Source: CAZJYI01 sp964550025 (GTDB lineage: Bacteria; Verrucomicrobiota; Kiritimatiellia; UBA8416; CAYOBW01). From it: DNA of 64,000 nucleotides. Below the pieces are notes generated by a model. It saw only the letters and a list, made by a program, of their open reading frames with translations, was not told where the DNA came from and did no database searches. The translations under genes were made by a program, and so were the position numbers. Positions 1 through 8,985 of this stretch are shown one piece after another. The stretch lies in assembly GCA_964550025.1 (NCBI GenBank), contig CAZJYI010000017.1:1-64000 (forward strand), in the 5' to 3' direction. How positions within the stretch are numbered: position 1 is the first letter of the stretch; each line of letters starts with the position of its first letter.

Positions 1-247
1 TGGCTCGCTACGCACATAGCTTTTAACTTTTAACTTAAGGGCTGACCCCGGTACAGGAGCCGCGACAGGCAATTGGACTGCCTGGTTGCGCGGTTGCATC
101 GCGACCTGGAGGACAAGCAGCGCGTGTCGTCCTGACGAGCTATTTGTTGTTTTTGGGTGTGACCCCCGCTAGCCGCGGTCGTGAAAGCGGTCGAGTCTGC
201 TCCGGGCGGTTGAATGCCGTCTTGTCCCGCGAAGACCGAACTCGCAC
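1..247. other. Non-coding leader region with degraded element remnant
   Basis: No convincing gene. It contains two short motifs of the form GGGCTGACCCC (about 40-49) and GGGTGTGACCCCC (about 155-167). Between them is a short open stretch on the + strand ending at a stop near 136 that reads like an Arg/Asp/Leu-rich C-terminal helix. Such motif pairs often flank decayed REP or Y1-transposase-type elements in metagenomic PVC genomes, but no transposase motif is visible here, so this stays a guess. Confidence 0.3.
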
Positions 248-276
248 TTGACATTCATCCTCTGAGCCGTTTGGTT
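248..276 (+). promoter_or_regulatory. Possible sigma-70 promoter of the first giant gene
   Basis: A perfect TTGACA at 248-253 is followed after 17 bases by a weak -10 (TTGGTT, 271-276). It lies about 50 bases upstream of the start at 328. The -35 is consensus but the -10 is poor, so activity is uncertain. Confidence 0.3.
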
Positions 277-327
277 GTCCGGCAGTGAAGTGAACTGAAG
301 AACACACTATGGGAGGGCAAGGCACCT

Positions 328-3150
328 ATGACTATCCGGCACCACCGTTCTCGCACGCGCTTTGCGCGTTTCCTTCGGACCACGGTCCTCGGCCTTGCGC
401 TGGGGGCATTGCTCATCCACGTGCCATCGACCCGGGGGGCGGTCGGGGATATCGCGATCTACCGGGAGGCAGGTGGGGCGGATGCCATTGCGCAGGGCGT
501 GATGATTACGCATGACTGGGACACGACCGTTCGGTCGGTGCCCTCAACCTACACGCTGGCAGCCGGCGGGACGAACATCCAATGCACGTCGGGTCACTAC
601 CTGGTGCTCTACGGTGCGCGGTTCGACGACCCGACCCAAGGCGCCGGGGATCGCTCGGAGGTCAACTCGCGGCTGCAGCTTGCCGGTGTGGAACAGCCCA
701 TCGGGTGGTCCCAGGGATACGTCCGCCGTCAGAACAACACCGACTATGAGTGCGTGACCGCCGGCGGCGGCATCATTGTGGTCCAAAGTGATGGCGATGT
801 TGTCAGGCTGCTGTCCGAACGGACGGACGCGGAGCCCAACGATCTCCAGCGTGAACCGAACGGGTCGGACATTCAATTCGTGAAGCTCGACAGCGGGTGG
901 GACTACTGTCGGCTGTCGCGGATGAGCAACGCGGGCGGCCCGGGCACAGCGTTCACGGTCGTGACGTACGACACGCAGGACGAGCTGGACACCGATTCCT
1001 TCGGACATACGGGCGGAGACATCACACTCAAGACGGCCGGACACTACATGGTCCTGGCCAATACGCATATCCGGGGCACACATGCGAGCAGGCGATGCGG
1101 CTACGTGCAGCGCCTGACGTTGGATGGGGCACAGGTCGACGGGTCCCTCACCACGGTTTATGTCCGCGGCGACCCGAACAGCGACAACTGCTACGACGGG
1201 GCGGCTTCGGCTGCCATGATCATCGAGACCGCGAGCGACAACCAGGTCCTGAACGTCGAGTGCATGAAGGAAGATGTTACCGCCGGCGCCAACATCATCG
1301 GTGGCAGGACCGCTATCACGATTGTGAAGCTCCCCGACTCGGGCGAGTACATCCGGCTGGACGACAGCGGGACGGACGACTTCAACCCGGCAAATCTCAC
1401 GGCCCTCGGGTGGGATGTCGAAGAGGAAATCGATTCGTGTTTCACGCACGCCGACAGCCAGATCGGCGTCACGCTCGATGACGACTACCTGTTCTTCTGC
1501 ACACTGTATTGCGACGACGACGGCGGGGCGCGCGTCAAGTGGTGGCAGCGCTGGCGCAAGAACGGGAACTCGATCTTCCCGTACGGCGCCACGGCCCGGT
1601 ACTCCCGGGACAACACTGACAACAGCGGCACCAATCACAAGAGCGGCAACCGTTCGGCAATCGTGGTTGACCTTGTCAATGGTGATTACATCGAGACCGT
1701 CTGTTCGCGCCTCGCACAAGGCGGCACAATGAGCGCGGACATCAAGGGCGTCCAGGGGGTGCGGTTGTCCAGCATTCTCGTTTCGCGGCCCGACGGCGCG
1801 CCCCTCGCGATGAATGGCCAGGACGGCGCGACGGGCATTCTGAACAGGAGCGCGACGCTTGGCGGCGAACTGGTGTCCACCGGCACATCGGCCACAACGC
1901 TTTGGGTCTACTACGGCACGAACGACGCGGGGGATTCTGCGACCAACTGGGAAGCGAACGCGATGTTCGGCACGGACATGGCAAAGGGTGCTTACAGCAC
2001 GAACGTGACCGGCCTGCTGCCCAACACGACCTACTACTACCGCTTCGCGGCGAGCAACGCGGTCGGGAACGTGTGGGCCCCGGGTGTGGTTGTTTTCAAA
2101 ACGTTGGGACCACCGACGGTCACACATGACGGCGGGGCGGATACACGCATCGCGGCGGTGTCGCTACAGGGCGAACTGACGGAGGGCACGAGCGCGGATG
2201 CCACGGTCTATTGGGGCCGGACGGATGGTGGGACGAACGCCGCGGCCTGGGAGAACACGAACGCGCTGGGGCAGCTCAGCGAGGGGTGGTTTGCCGTTGG
2301 GCGGAGCTGGGCCGAGACGCTGACGGGGGTCGATATCACCAACCAGTCGCCCGGCCAGGCGGGGAGCGAGTCGCGGCTGTACGACGCCTGGACGGTGACG
2401 GGCAGTGGGGACGATATCTGGAACACAAACGACCACTGCCGTTTCGCGTACACGCAACTGACGGGTGATTTCGACGTCTACTGCCGGGCGAGCGATTTCA
2501 CCGGCGGAACCGACGCTTGGCGCAAGGGGGGATTGATGGCGCGCGAGTCGCTGGCGGGGACCGGCATGAACGCCTTCATCGGCAGGTCGCCCGTCAGCGG
2601 ACAGAATCGCATCACCTTCCAGTACCGGGTGACAAACACGGCGGCATCCGTGAGCACCCACCAGAACGGGTTCACGGACTCGCACTACTGGTTGCGGCTC
2701 ATTCGCGCGGGCGACACGTTCAGCGGGTACTGGGCGCCCGACACGGGCGGCGCGCCGGGGGTGTGGTCGCAGATGGGGACCGACCAGACGATCGACATGA
2801 ACGGGCAGATCTACGTCGGGCTGGCCGTGACGGCGCACAATGACAACCAGCTCACGACGTGTACCTTCGATCGGCTGGGGGGACTCACGTCCAAACTGGA
2901 CGAGTTCCTTTACGGCATCGAACACCGTTACCGCGTGTACGCGACCAATACCTATGGGGCGGACTGGTCCGACGCGACGGAGTCTTTCCACACCGAGCCG
3001 CCGGCGGCCGTCGGCATATCCGCCGATACCGTCACGGACCTGACGACAAACTCGGCCACGCTCAACGGGACGTTCAACGGCACGGGATCGGTGTTTGACG
3101 TTTCGGTGTACTGGGGGACGAGTGACGGCGGGGCGGCGCCGGGCGCGTAG
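328..3150 (+). CDS. Giant modular secreted protein, N-terminal part (ends at in-frame amber)
   Basis: This 940-codon frame encodes the N-terminal third of a large exported protein. The start at 328 follows a GGGAGG (311-316). The product opens with basic residues and a hydrophobic stretch (about residues 17-32), a typical signal peptide. An unnamed module follows at about residues 40-483 (445-1776) and recurs three times in the next giant gene. Next are a fibronectin-like repeat, a second one interrupted by a ConA-like (DUF1349-type) domain (about 2280-2900), and the start of a further repeat. The frame stops at TAG 3148-3150, where paralogous repeats have Trp, and similarity continues in the same frame to 8493. 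The ancestral gene was therefore about 2,720 codons. Function is unknown; a surface or extracellular matrix/adhesion role is inferred from the modules. Confidence 0.8.
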   Translation: MTIRHHRSRTRFARFLRTTVLGLALGALLIHVPSTRGAVGDIAIYREAGGADAIAQGVMITHDWDTTVRSVPSTYTLAAGGTNIQCTSGHYLVLYGARFDDPTQGAGDRSEVNSRLQLAGVEQPIGWSQGYVRRQNNTDYECVTAGGGIIVVQSDGDVVRLLSERTDAEPNDLQREPNGSDIQFVKLDSGWDYCRLSRMSNAGGPGTAFTVVTYDTQDELDTDSFGHTGGDITLKTAGHYMVLANTHIRGTHASRRCGYVQRLTLDGAQVDGSLTTVYVRGDPNSDNCYDGAASAAMIIETASDNQVLNVECMKEDVTAGANIIGGRTAITIVKLPDSGEYIRLDDSGTDDFNPANLTALGWDVEEEIDSCFTHADSQIGVTLDDDYLFFCTLYCDDDGGARVKWWQRWRKNGNSIFPYGATARYSRDNTDNSGTNHKSGNRSAIVVDLVNGDYIETVCSRLAQGGTMSADIKGVQGVRLSSILVSRPDGAPLAMNGQDGATGILNRSATLGGELVSTGTSATTLWVYYGTNDAGDSATNWEANAMFGTDMAKGAYSTNVTGLLPNTTYYYRFAASNAVGNVWAPGVVVFKTLGPPTVTHDGGADTRIAAVSLQGELTEGTSADATVYWGRTDGGTNAAAWENTNALGQLSEGWFAVGRSWAETLTGVDITNQSPGQAGSESRLYDAWTVTGSGDDIWNTNDHCRFAYTQLTGDFDVYCRASDFTGGTDAWRKGGLMARESLAGTGMNAFIGRSPVSGQNRITFQYRVTNTAASVSTHQNGFTDSHYWLRLIRAGDTFSGYWAPDTGGAPGVWSQMGTDQTIDMNGQIYVGLAVTAHNDNQLTTCTFDRLGGLTSKLDEFLYGIEHRYRVYATNTYGADWSDATESFHTEPPAAVGISADTVTDLTTNSATLNGTFNGTGSVFDVSVYWGTSDGGAAPGA
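445..1776 (+). repeat. Unnamed 440-residue module, copy 1
   Basis: The module begins Gly-Asp-Ile-Ala-Ile-Tyr-Arg-Glu-Ala and ends near Val-Gln-Gly-Val-Arg-Leu-Ser-Ser. It contains three internal sections of about 140 residues, each with a Gly-His-Tyr-x-Val-Leu-like or Asp-Tyr-Leu-Phe-Phe strand. This suggests a triplicated beta-sandwich resembling C1q/TNF jelly rolls (inference). Confidence 0.65.
3148..3150 (+). other. In-frame amber stop replacing a conserved Trp
   Basis: The equivalent repeats in the downstream paralog read Gly-Ser-Trp-Gly-Asn-Thr-Asn (for example near 11,800); here the reading is Gly-Ala-stop-Gly-His-Thr-Asn. A single G-to-A change in TGG explains it. The frame is otherwise open from 3151 to 8493. 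It may be a real nonsense mutation, a consensus error, or (least likely) a suppressed codon; other genes here use TAG as a normal stop. Confidence 0.85.
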
Positions 3151-3192
3151 GGTCATACGAACGCGATCGGCAGCTACACGAACGTCGGGCAG

Positions 3193-6100
3193 ATGGCCGT
3201 GACGTATGCCGCGACGGGACTCGTCAGCGGCACGGAGTATTTCTACACCTTCCGCGCCGGCAACGCGGCGACGAACTTGTGGGCGTCCCCGGGCGCCAGC
3301 TTCACGGCCGTCGCCGCACCGACGATCGAGAACGGCGTGGGCGCCATGGTGCGCAAGGCTGACGCCACGTTGAGAGGCGAGCTCACGACGGGCGGACTGG
3401 GCGACGTGACGGTGTATTGGGGGCTGTCGGACGGGGGGACCAACCACACCACCTGGGACCACACCAACGCCGTCGGGGACGTCCTGCAGGGGGCGTTCGA
3501 AACGGATGCGGGGGCTCCGGTCCTCTACGGTTTGACCTACTACTATCGCTGCTACGCGACCAACTCCGTGGGGCAGGACTGGTCGGGAGTCATGGCGTTC
3601 GAGAGCCTGTCGCCGAAGACCGACGGTATCGAGGCCGGCACGGTCAGCGTAGGCGATACCTGGACGACGGTTGATCTCGATTACGTGTACGACAGCGCTG
3701 TGGTGGTGTGCGCCGTCAACTACTCCGCCAACACCGTTCCCGTGCTGGCGCGGATCCGGAATGTAGGGATGACATCCTTTGACGTCAAACTGCAGAACCC
3801 TGGCGACCTGGCCGCCGTCGTTCCCGAGACGGTCCACTACCTCGTCATGGAGGAAGGCACGAACCAGTTGCCTGACGGACGCAGGATCGAGGCGCAGCGC
3901 GTGCTTTCGGACGGGTTGAGCAGCAAGGCCGCGGGCTGGGCCACGAACCAATTGGAGCGAATCACTTACGGGCAGACATACACGGCGCCCGTTGTTCTCG
4001 GGCAGGTGATGACGGCCAATGACCCGAATTGGTCCGCGTTCTGGTCGACCGGCGGCGCGGCGAATCCACCGGACAGTGCGAACTGCTATGTAGGCAAGCA
4101 TGTGGGCGAGGACACCAATGCTGTCCGTGTCGCCGAGACGTTGGGGGTCATCATTGTCGAGGCCGGGGCCGGGACCCTCGACGGCGTGGCCTATGAAGCC
4201 GGGGTCGGCGCCGCGACAATCGAGGGCGTAGGCAATGCGCCCCCCTACTTCTATCCGTTGACGGCATTCTCCTCCGCGCCGGAAGTCGGTGTCGTGTGTC
4301 AGACCGACATGAATGGCGCTGACGGCGGTTGGGTCAACCTGTTTGGCTCCGCGCCGCTGACGTCGACGTCGATGGCCCTGACGGTGGACGAGGACCAGGT
4401 CGGCGACAATGACCGGGGGCACCTCGCTGAACCGGCGGCCTACTGGGTCTTCGAGTCGGCTCTCGTGCACGGGCAGGACCTGACGATCACGAACCTGCCG
4501 CCTACCGCGGTGACCAGCAACTCGGCCACTCTCCGTGCCGAGTTGTACAATCCCCTCTCGGTTTTTGACGTGAGCGTGTATTGGGGCATGGCCGACGGCG
4601 GCACGAACGCCGGTGCCTGGGCGAACACGAACCGTCTCGGTTGGTACACAAACGGCACGCCTTTCGACATCGGTTTTGCCGTCACGGGGCTCGTGGCAAG
4701 GACCAACTACTACTACACGTTCTTGGCCTCCAACCAGGCCGAGACGGTCACGGCCGCGCCGAGCATGCTCTTCTCCACACTTGACGAGCCCATCGTGGAG
4801 AACCGTGCCGTGACCGATGTGGTCGCGGGGCGCGCCACCTTGAACGGCGAGCTGGTGGCCGGCGGTTCGGCCGACGTCACCATCTACTGGGGGACGTCCG
4901 ACGGCGGCATGAACGCGGAGACGTGGGACTACGCCAACCCGCTTGGCGAGCTCATCAACGGGACATTCGCTGGCGGCACGACGAATCCTGCCTTGTACGG
5001 TGGCGTGTACTACTACCGCTGCTACGCAACGAACGCCTTCGGCGATGATTGGGCTGACGCGCCCGTGCAGTTCACCACCCCACGTCCGCCATCCGCCGGG
5101 GGAGCGTATTTCGAGTGGGACGCGGCGCAGGATGCCGTCGGGGACAACACGTGGGACAGCACGACGGCCAACGCCTATTCCTGGACGTTCGGGAGCGCCC
5201 AAACGCCGGTGGATGTCCTGGACGCGCGCCTCGGTTCACTTTCCAAGTCCTACGCGTTCAACGCGGCCCGGGCCACGGGCGCGTCCTTCCATTCCGTCAC
5301 CAACGACGCCTCGAATGAAGACGCCACGTTCGAGTTTGTGCTCGATACCGACACGCCCGACGGGATCATCTGGCTGTCCGGCGGCAACGGGACGGGCTCG
5401 CAGCTTGACATGCACGGTGGAAACCTGCGTTTGCACGTCAAACCCGGCGGGACCCCGATCACGATCGAGGCCGGTCTCGACGCGACGGATTCGAACCGGT
5501 TCATTCACGTGGTGGGCGTCATTGACCTCCGCGACGAGATGGCGCTCTACATCGACGGTATGCTGGCGGACAGGGCTTCCCTCGTCGGCGTCAATGACTG
5601 GAGCGGGACAGACGGAGGGGGGATCGGGCGGCTGAACGGGACCAGCCCAAGCGAGGGCTCGGTGAGCGGCACGGAGACAAACGATTTCATTGGGAACATC
5701 GCCTGGGCGCGATACTACCGCCGGGCGTTGAGTGCTTCCGAAGTCCTGGCCAACTTCGACGCCTTGCGGACAGACTACAACATCAGGAACCGGACCGTTG
5801 CCGACGTGTCCACGAATGCTGCCACGTTCAACGGTATGCTATACGCGGACGGGGCGATGTTCGACGTGTACGTCCATTGGGGCACGAACGCCGCGGCATT
5901 GGCCAACACGAACTATGTCGGCCACTATGAAGATGCGGTGTCGACCAGCGTCAGTTACGAGGTCACCACGCTGCTGCCCGGCACCGAGTACCACTACACG
6001 TTCCACGCGTCGAACGCCGCGACGACGATCACGGCCGTGCCGAACGAGAGTTTCTGGACGATCGGGCAGCCCGCCGTGAGCAATGCGCCGGTGAGCGATC

Positions 6101-8493
6101 TGATGGCCAATTCGGTCACGCTGAACGGCACACTGAGCGCCACGTACAGTGCGGATGTCACCGTGTACTGGGGCCTGACAGACGGAGAAACGACGCCGTC
6201 CGCCTGGTCGAACGCAAGCAGCCTGGGGACAGTGATGCTGGGCGCATTCTCAACCAACGAGAGCGTGCTGGCCGGAGGCATGTACTACTACCGTTGCTAC
6301 GCGACCAACAGTGCCGGCGAAGCCTGGGCAGACAGCACCGGAACCTTCACGACGCCGCTGGCGGCCGTCTCAATTGCGGACGCGACCGTCGTCGAGGGGG
6401 ACGCCGGCACGCTGGACGCCGTGTTTGCGGTCACGCTGTCCGGTCCGTCCGTATCCAACGTGACCGTCGGCTACGCAGCGTCCAGCGGCAGCGCGATGGA
6501 GGGGGCCGATTTCGCCGCGACAAACGGTGTGCTTTCGATTCCGGCGGGACAGACGAATGCACAGATCGCGGTAACCGTCAACGCCGACACCGAGTACGAG
6601 TATTCGGGCGAGACGTTCAGCGTTCGGCTCAGCGGCCCGGCGGGTTGCACGATCGCCGACGGCACGGCAACGGGTACAATCGTGGACGACGACCTTCCGG
6701 AGCACCTCGCCCGCTTGAGCAGCCGCATGAAGATCACGCTGGACGAGTACGCGGGCAGTGAGACGCTGACCAACTTCCCGGTCCTGCTTCGTTTCGGCGA
6801 CGGCATTCCAAGGTTCAACTACAGCACGTTCACATCCGATGACGGCCTCGATCTGACCTTCACGGATGGCGGCCGGTCGTTCCCGCTCAACTACGAGATC
6901 GAGAGCTGGGACACCAATGGCGAGTCCTGCGTATGGGTGCAGGTACCGGAGCTGCCGCCGGGCGGCACGCACATCTGGGCCTTCTGGGGCGACGACAGCC
7001 TGTACTCGACCGGTATCAGCAACGCTACGGACATCACGGGCTGCGTCTTGTGGCTCAAGGCGGATGAGGGCGTGGTGACCAACGGCTCCTCGGTGGCAAG
7101 CTGGCTGGACCAGTCGGGGCAGGGGCACGACCTGTCGCAGCTAACCGTGTCGAACCAGCCGTTGTTCGTACAGAACGTGGTGGGCGGCAAGCCGGTTGTC
7201 AGGTTCGATACCAACAACCAGTACCTGACGCGTGGCGATGCGTTGGGCTTCACGGGGAACGCCGCCATGAGCGTGTTCATGGTGATCGAAGCGGACGACG
7301 GCGCATTGCGCCGCGCCCTGCACCTTGGCAACACCAACGGGGCGAACGGGCAATCGATCGCCTTTGCCACGGATTCTTCGTTCCGGTACAACAACGGCAA
7401 CCGCATCTTCGCCAATGACCCGATGAACGGCGCCTTCGGGATCGGGGCGTGGCGAACCGAGGCCGACGAGCCCTACGGCGAGGGACGCTTCTTCAAGAAC
7501 GGCGACGAAAAGGGCCAGACCGGTTCGACCAACCCGGGGAATCTGAAGAACCTGGCGGATGGCGAAACCCTGGTCGGCCAGGGCCGCGGGAACAACACGA
7601 CCTTCAACGACCGGTTCCTGGGCGACATCGCCGAGATCATCGTCTACGACCGCGCGTTGAGCAACGTGGAGCTCAACCAGGTGGGATACTACCTCGAGCA
7701 GAAGTACGGTCTCACTACGGACTACGGGGACCCGTCGGTGACGACAGTTCCTCAACCATTCGCGGACGCCGGCACCGCGTGGACGGAGGACTTTGAAGCG
7801 GTCTGGCACATGACCGAGACGGACGCGCGTGATTCGACGGACCATTTTCGGCGTGGGGCGGCCGCGGGCGCTCCGACGGTCCAGGATGGTCAGATCGCCG
7901 GGAGCGTCAACTTCGTGGAAGCAAACGGAGACCAGGTGGCGATCACGGGCTACAAGGGCGTCCTCGGCACGTCGCCCAGGACCTTGTCGGCCTGGATCAA
8001 GACGACGAACGGTGCCGCCGACAGCGATCTGTCCGTGCTGTCGTGGGGGACGGATGCCGCGGGTCAGAAGTGGATCTTGCGCGTTCAGGCCACCAACGGC
8101 ACCAACGGGGCGATCCGCGTCGAAGTCAACAGCGGCTACAACGTGGGCATGACCCCTGTCAACGACGACCAGTGGCACTACGTTGTGGCGACGTTTACGA
8201 ATGACGGCACTCCGAGTGCGGAGGATGTGCTTCTCTACGTGGATGGCGCGTTCGACGGCAGCTCGGCGCCGCTGCCGCAGGCCATCAATACGACCACCGG
8301 GATTGACGTGCGCATCGGCTCGGGCCATGCGGACAGGAGATTCAACGGTCCCATCGACGAGGCGCGGATTAGCTCGGTTGTCCGTTCACCCGACTGGATC
8401 CGGGCCTGCTACGACAACCAGAAGCGCGGCTCGGCGTTCGCGCGGTACTCGGACGTGCGCATTCCTGGTGGAACGTTGCTCCTTGTCCGGTGA
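3193..8493 (+). CDS. Giant modular secreted protein, C-terminal part (continuation of 328-3150)
   Basis: This is the same frame as 328-3150, taken from the first ATG after the amber codon. That ATG has no signal peptide and lies inside a repeat, so independent expression is doubtful. Modules in order: the end of a fibronectin-like repeat, a second repeat type, a lectin-like double unit (about 3620-4460), two more repeats, a LamG-type ConA domain (5100-5790), two repeats, a Calx-beta module (6360-6690) ending in Val-Asp-Asp-Asp, a DUF2341 module (6710-7000), a ConA-like insertion (7040-7720) and a LamG domain (7790-8440). The C-terminus is Leu-Leu-Leu-Val-Arg, much like the paralog's Leu-Phe-Ile-Leu-Arg. 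No cell-wall, PEP-CTERM or T9SS sorting signal is evident. The product is predicted to be extracellular; its ligand is unknown. Confidence 0.75.
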   Translation: MAVTYAATGLVSGTEYFYTFRAGNAATNLWASPGASFTAVAAPTIENGVGAMVRKADATLRGELTTGGLGDVTVYWGLSDGGTNHTTWDHTNAVGDVLQGAFETDAGAPVLYGLTYYYRCYATNSVGQDWSGVMAFESLSPKTDGIEAGTVSVGDTWTTVDLDYVYDSAVVVCAVNYSANTVPVLARIRNVGMTSFDVKLQNPGDLAAVVPETVHYLVMEEGTNQLPDGRRIEAQRVLSDGLSSKAAGWATNQLERITYGQTYTAPVVLGQVMTANDPNWSAFWSTGGAANPPDSANCYVGKHVGEDTNAVRVAETLGVIIVEAGAGTLDGVAYEAGVGAATIEGVGNAPPYFYPLTAFSSAPEVGVVCQTDMNGADGGWVNLFGSAPLTSTSMALTVDEDQVGDNDRGHLAEPAAYWVFESALVHGQDLTITNLPPTAVTSNSATLRAELYNPLSVFDVSVYWGMADGGTNAGAWANTNRLGWYTNGTPFDIGFAVTGLVARTNYYYTFLASNQAETVTAAPSMLFSTLDEPIVENRAVTDVVAGRATLNGELVAGGSADVTIYWGTSDGGMNAETWDYANPLGELINGTFAGGTTNPALYGGVYYYRCYATNAFGDDWADAPVQFTTPRPPSAGGAYFEWDAAQDAVGDNTWDSTTANAYSWTFGSAQTPVDVLDARLGSLSKSYAFNAARATGASFHSVTNDASNEDATFEFVLDTDTPDGIIWLSGGNGTGSQLDMHGGNLRLHVKPGGTPITIEAGLDATDSNRFIHVVGVIDLRDEMALYIDGMLADRASLVGVNDWSGTDGGGIGRLNGTSPSEGSVSGTETNDFIGNIAWARYYRRALSASEVLANFDALRTDYNIRNRTVADVSTNAATFNGMLYADGAMFDVYVHWGTNAAALANTNYVGHYEDAVSTSVSYEVTTLLPGTEYHYTFHASNAATTITAVPNESFWTIGQPAVSNAPVSDLMANSVTLNGTLSATYSADVTVYWGLTDGETTPSAWSNASSLGTVMLGAFSTNESVLAGGMYYYRCYATNSAGEAWADSTGTFTTPLAAVSIADATVVEGDAGTLDAVFAVTLSGPSVSNVTVGYAASSGSAMEGADFAATNGVLSIPAGQTNAQIAVTVNADTEYEYSGETFSVRLSGPAGCTIADGTATGTIVDDDLPEHLARLSSRMKITLDEYAGSETLTNFPVLLRFGDGIPRFNYSTFTSDDGLDLTFTDGGRSFPLNYEIESWDTNGESCVWVQVPELPPGGTHIWAFWGDDSLYSTGISNATDITGCVLWLKADEGVVTNGSSVASWLDQSGQGHDLSQLTVSNQPLFVQNVVGGKPVVRFDTNNQYLTRGDALGFTGNAAMSVFMVIEADDGALRRALHLGNTNGANGQSIAFATDSSFRYNNGNRIFANDPMNGAFGIGAWRTEADEPYGEGRFFKNGDEKGQTGSTNPGNLKNLADGETLVGQGRGNNTTFNDRFLGDIAEIIVYDRALSNVELNQVGYYLEQKYGLTTDYGDPSVTTVPQPFADAGTAWTEDFEAVWHMTETDARDSTDHFRRGAAAGAPTVQDGQIAGSVNFVEANGDQVAITGYKGVLGTSPRTLSAWIKTTNGAADSDLSVLSWGTDAAGQKWILRVQATNGTNGAIRVEVNSGYNVGMTPVNDDQWHYVVATFTNDGTPSAEDVLLYVDGAFDGSSAPLPQAINTTTGIDVRIGSGHADRRFNGPIDEARISSVVRSPDWIRACYDNQKRGSAFARYSDVRIPGGTLLLVR

Positions 8494-8653
8494 GGTTTCG
8501 TGTGGCTACGGGGGGGCTTGCTGGAGGGAGTCGGCGGCCGGGCCCGCGGAAAGCCGGCCCCCCCCGCAAACCCCCGGGGGCGGGGGGGCCCAGTTAACCC
8601 CCCCGGGCCGGGCGGGACCGCTGCTTATATTATGGGCAACTTGAAGGCAATTG
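8487..8653 (+). repeat. Error-laden duplicate of contig end, left of gap
   Basis: The sequence from the last codons of the first giant gene onward (GTCCGGTGAGGTTTCGTG) is repeated immediately after the N run. This left copy is corrupted by long C and G homopolymers where the right copy has ordinary sequence. That pattern fits a low-coverage contig end rather than a biological repeat. Confidence 0.7.
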
Positions 8654-8663
8654 NNNNNNNNNN
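8654..8663. other. Scaffold gap of 10 N
   Basis: Ten ambiguous bases separate the two copies of the duplicated contig end. The gap size is probably arbitrary and may in truth be an overlap of about 150 bases. Confidence 0.95.
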
Positions 8664-8800
8664 GTCCGGTGAGGTTTCGTGTGGCTCCGGGGGGGCTGGC
8701 GGGCGGGAGTCGGCCGCCGTGCCGGCTGAAAGCCGGCCCCACGAGCTACCCCGCGGGAGCGGGGTGCCACTGTTCACCCCGCGGAGCGGGGCGGTACGCA
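8664..8800 (+). repeat. Right copy of duplicated contig end with palindromic GC-rich repeat
   Basis: This copy restarts with the same bases as 8487 onward. It then holds a hairpin-rich motif (CCGGCTGAAAGCCGG, and CCCCGCGGGAGCGGGG followed by CCCCGCGGAGCGGGG). The motif is found in reverse orientation near 61,530-61,700, so it is a dispersed intergenic repeat that may also act as the transcription end of the first giant gene. Confidence 0.55.
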
Positions 8801-8818
8801 CGTTTTCGGACCGGAGTC

Positions 8819-8847
8819 TTGACTTTCGGGGCTGGATCGATTAGTAT
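8819..8847 (+). promoter_or_regulatory. Sigma-70-type promoter of the 22-kb gene
   Basis: TTGACT (8819-8824) and TAGTAT (8842-8847) are separated by exactly 17 bases. This sits at the edge of a locally AT-richer stretch, about 140 bases upstream of the start at 8986. It is one of the best promoter matches in the window. Confidence 0.55.
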
Positions 8848-8985
8848 ATCCCGTAACCATTTGTTCTGTATTGTTGTGTTGTTCGTTGCTAGACACGGCC
8901 ACCACGTTGCGTGGAGAAGGGCAGCTGCCCGACTCCAGCGGGGGTGGTCTGTCCCGCTATACATGAAATAGGGGGTTGTGAAGAC

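Noticed and set aside
148..167. CRISPR-like or terminator motif near GGGTGTGACCCCC
   Set aside because: Only two inexact copies with no regular spacers; more likely remnants of a small element.
544..2127. Long open frame on the - strand (527 codons)
   Set aside because: It lies entirely antisense to the first giant gene, has Arg/Val-rich composition typical of GC-rich shadow frames, and shows no family motif.
2164..5202. 1,012-codon open frame on the - strand
   Set aside because: Antisense to repetitive coding sequence; its length comes from repeated low-stop composition of the fibronectin-like repeats.
8911..8985. Upstream ATG at 8911 as start of the giant protein
   Set aside because: It would add 25 residues before a good signal peptide; ATG 8986 fits better.
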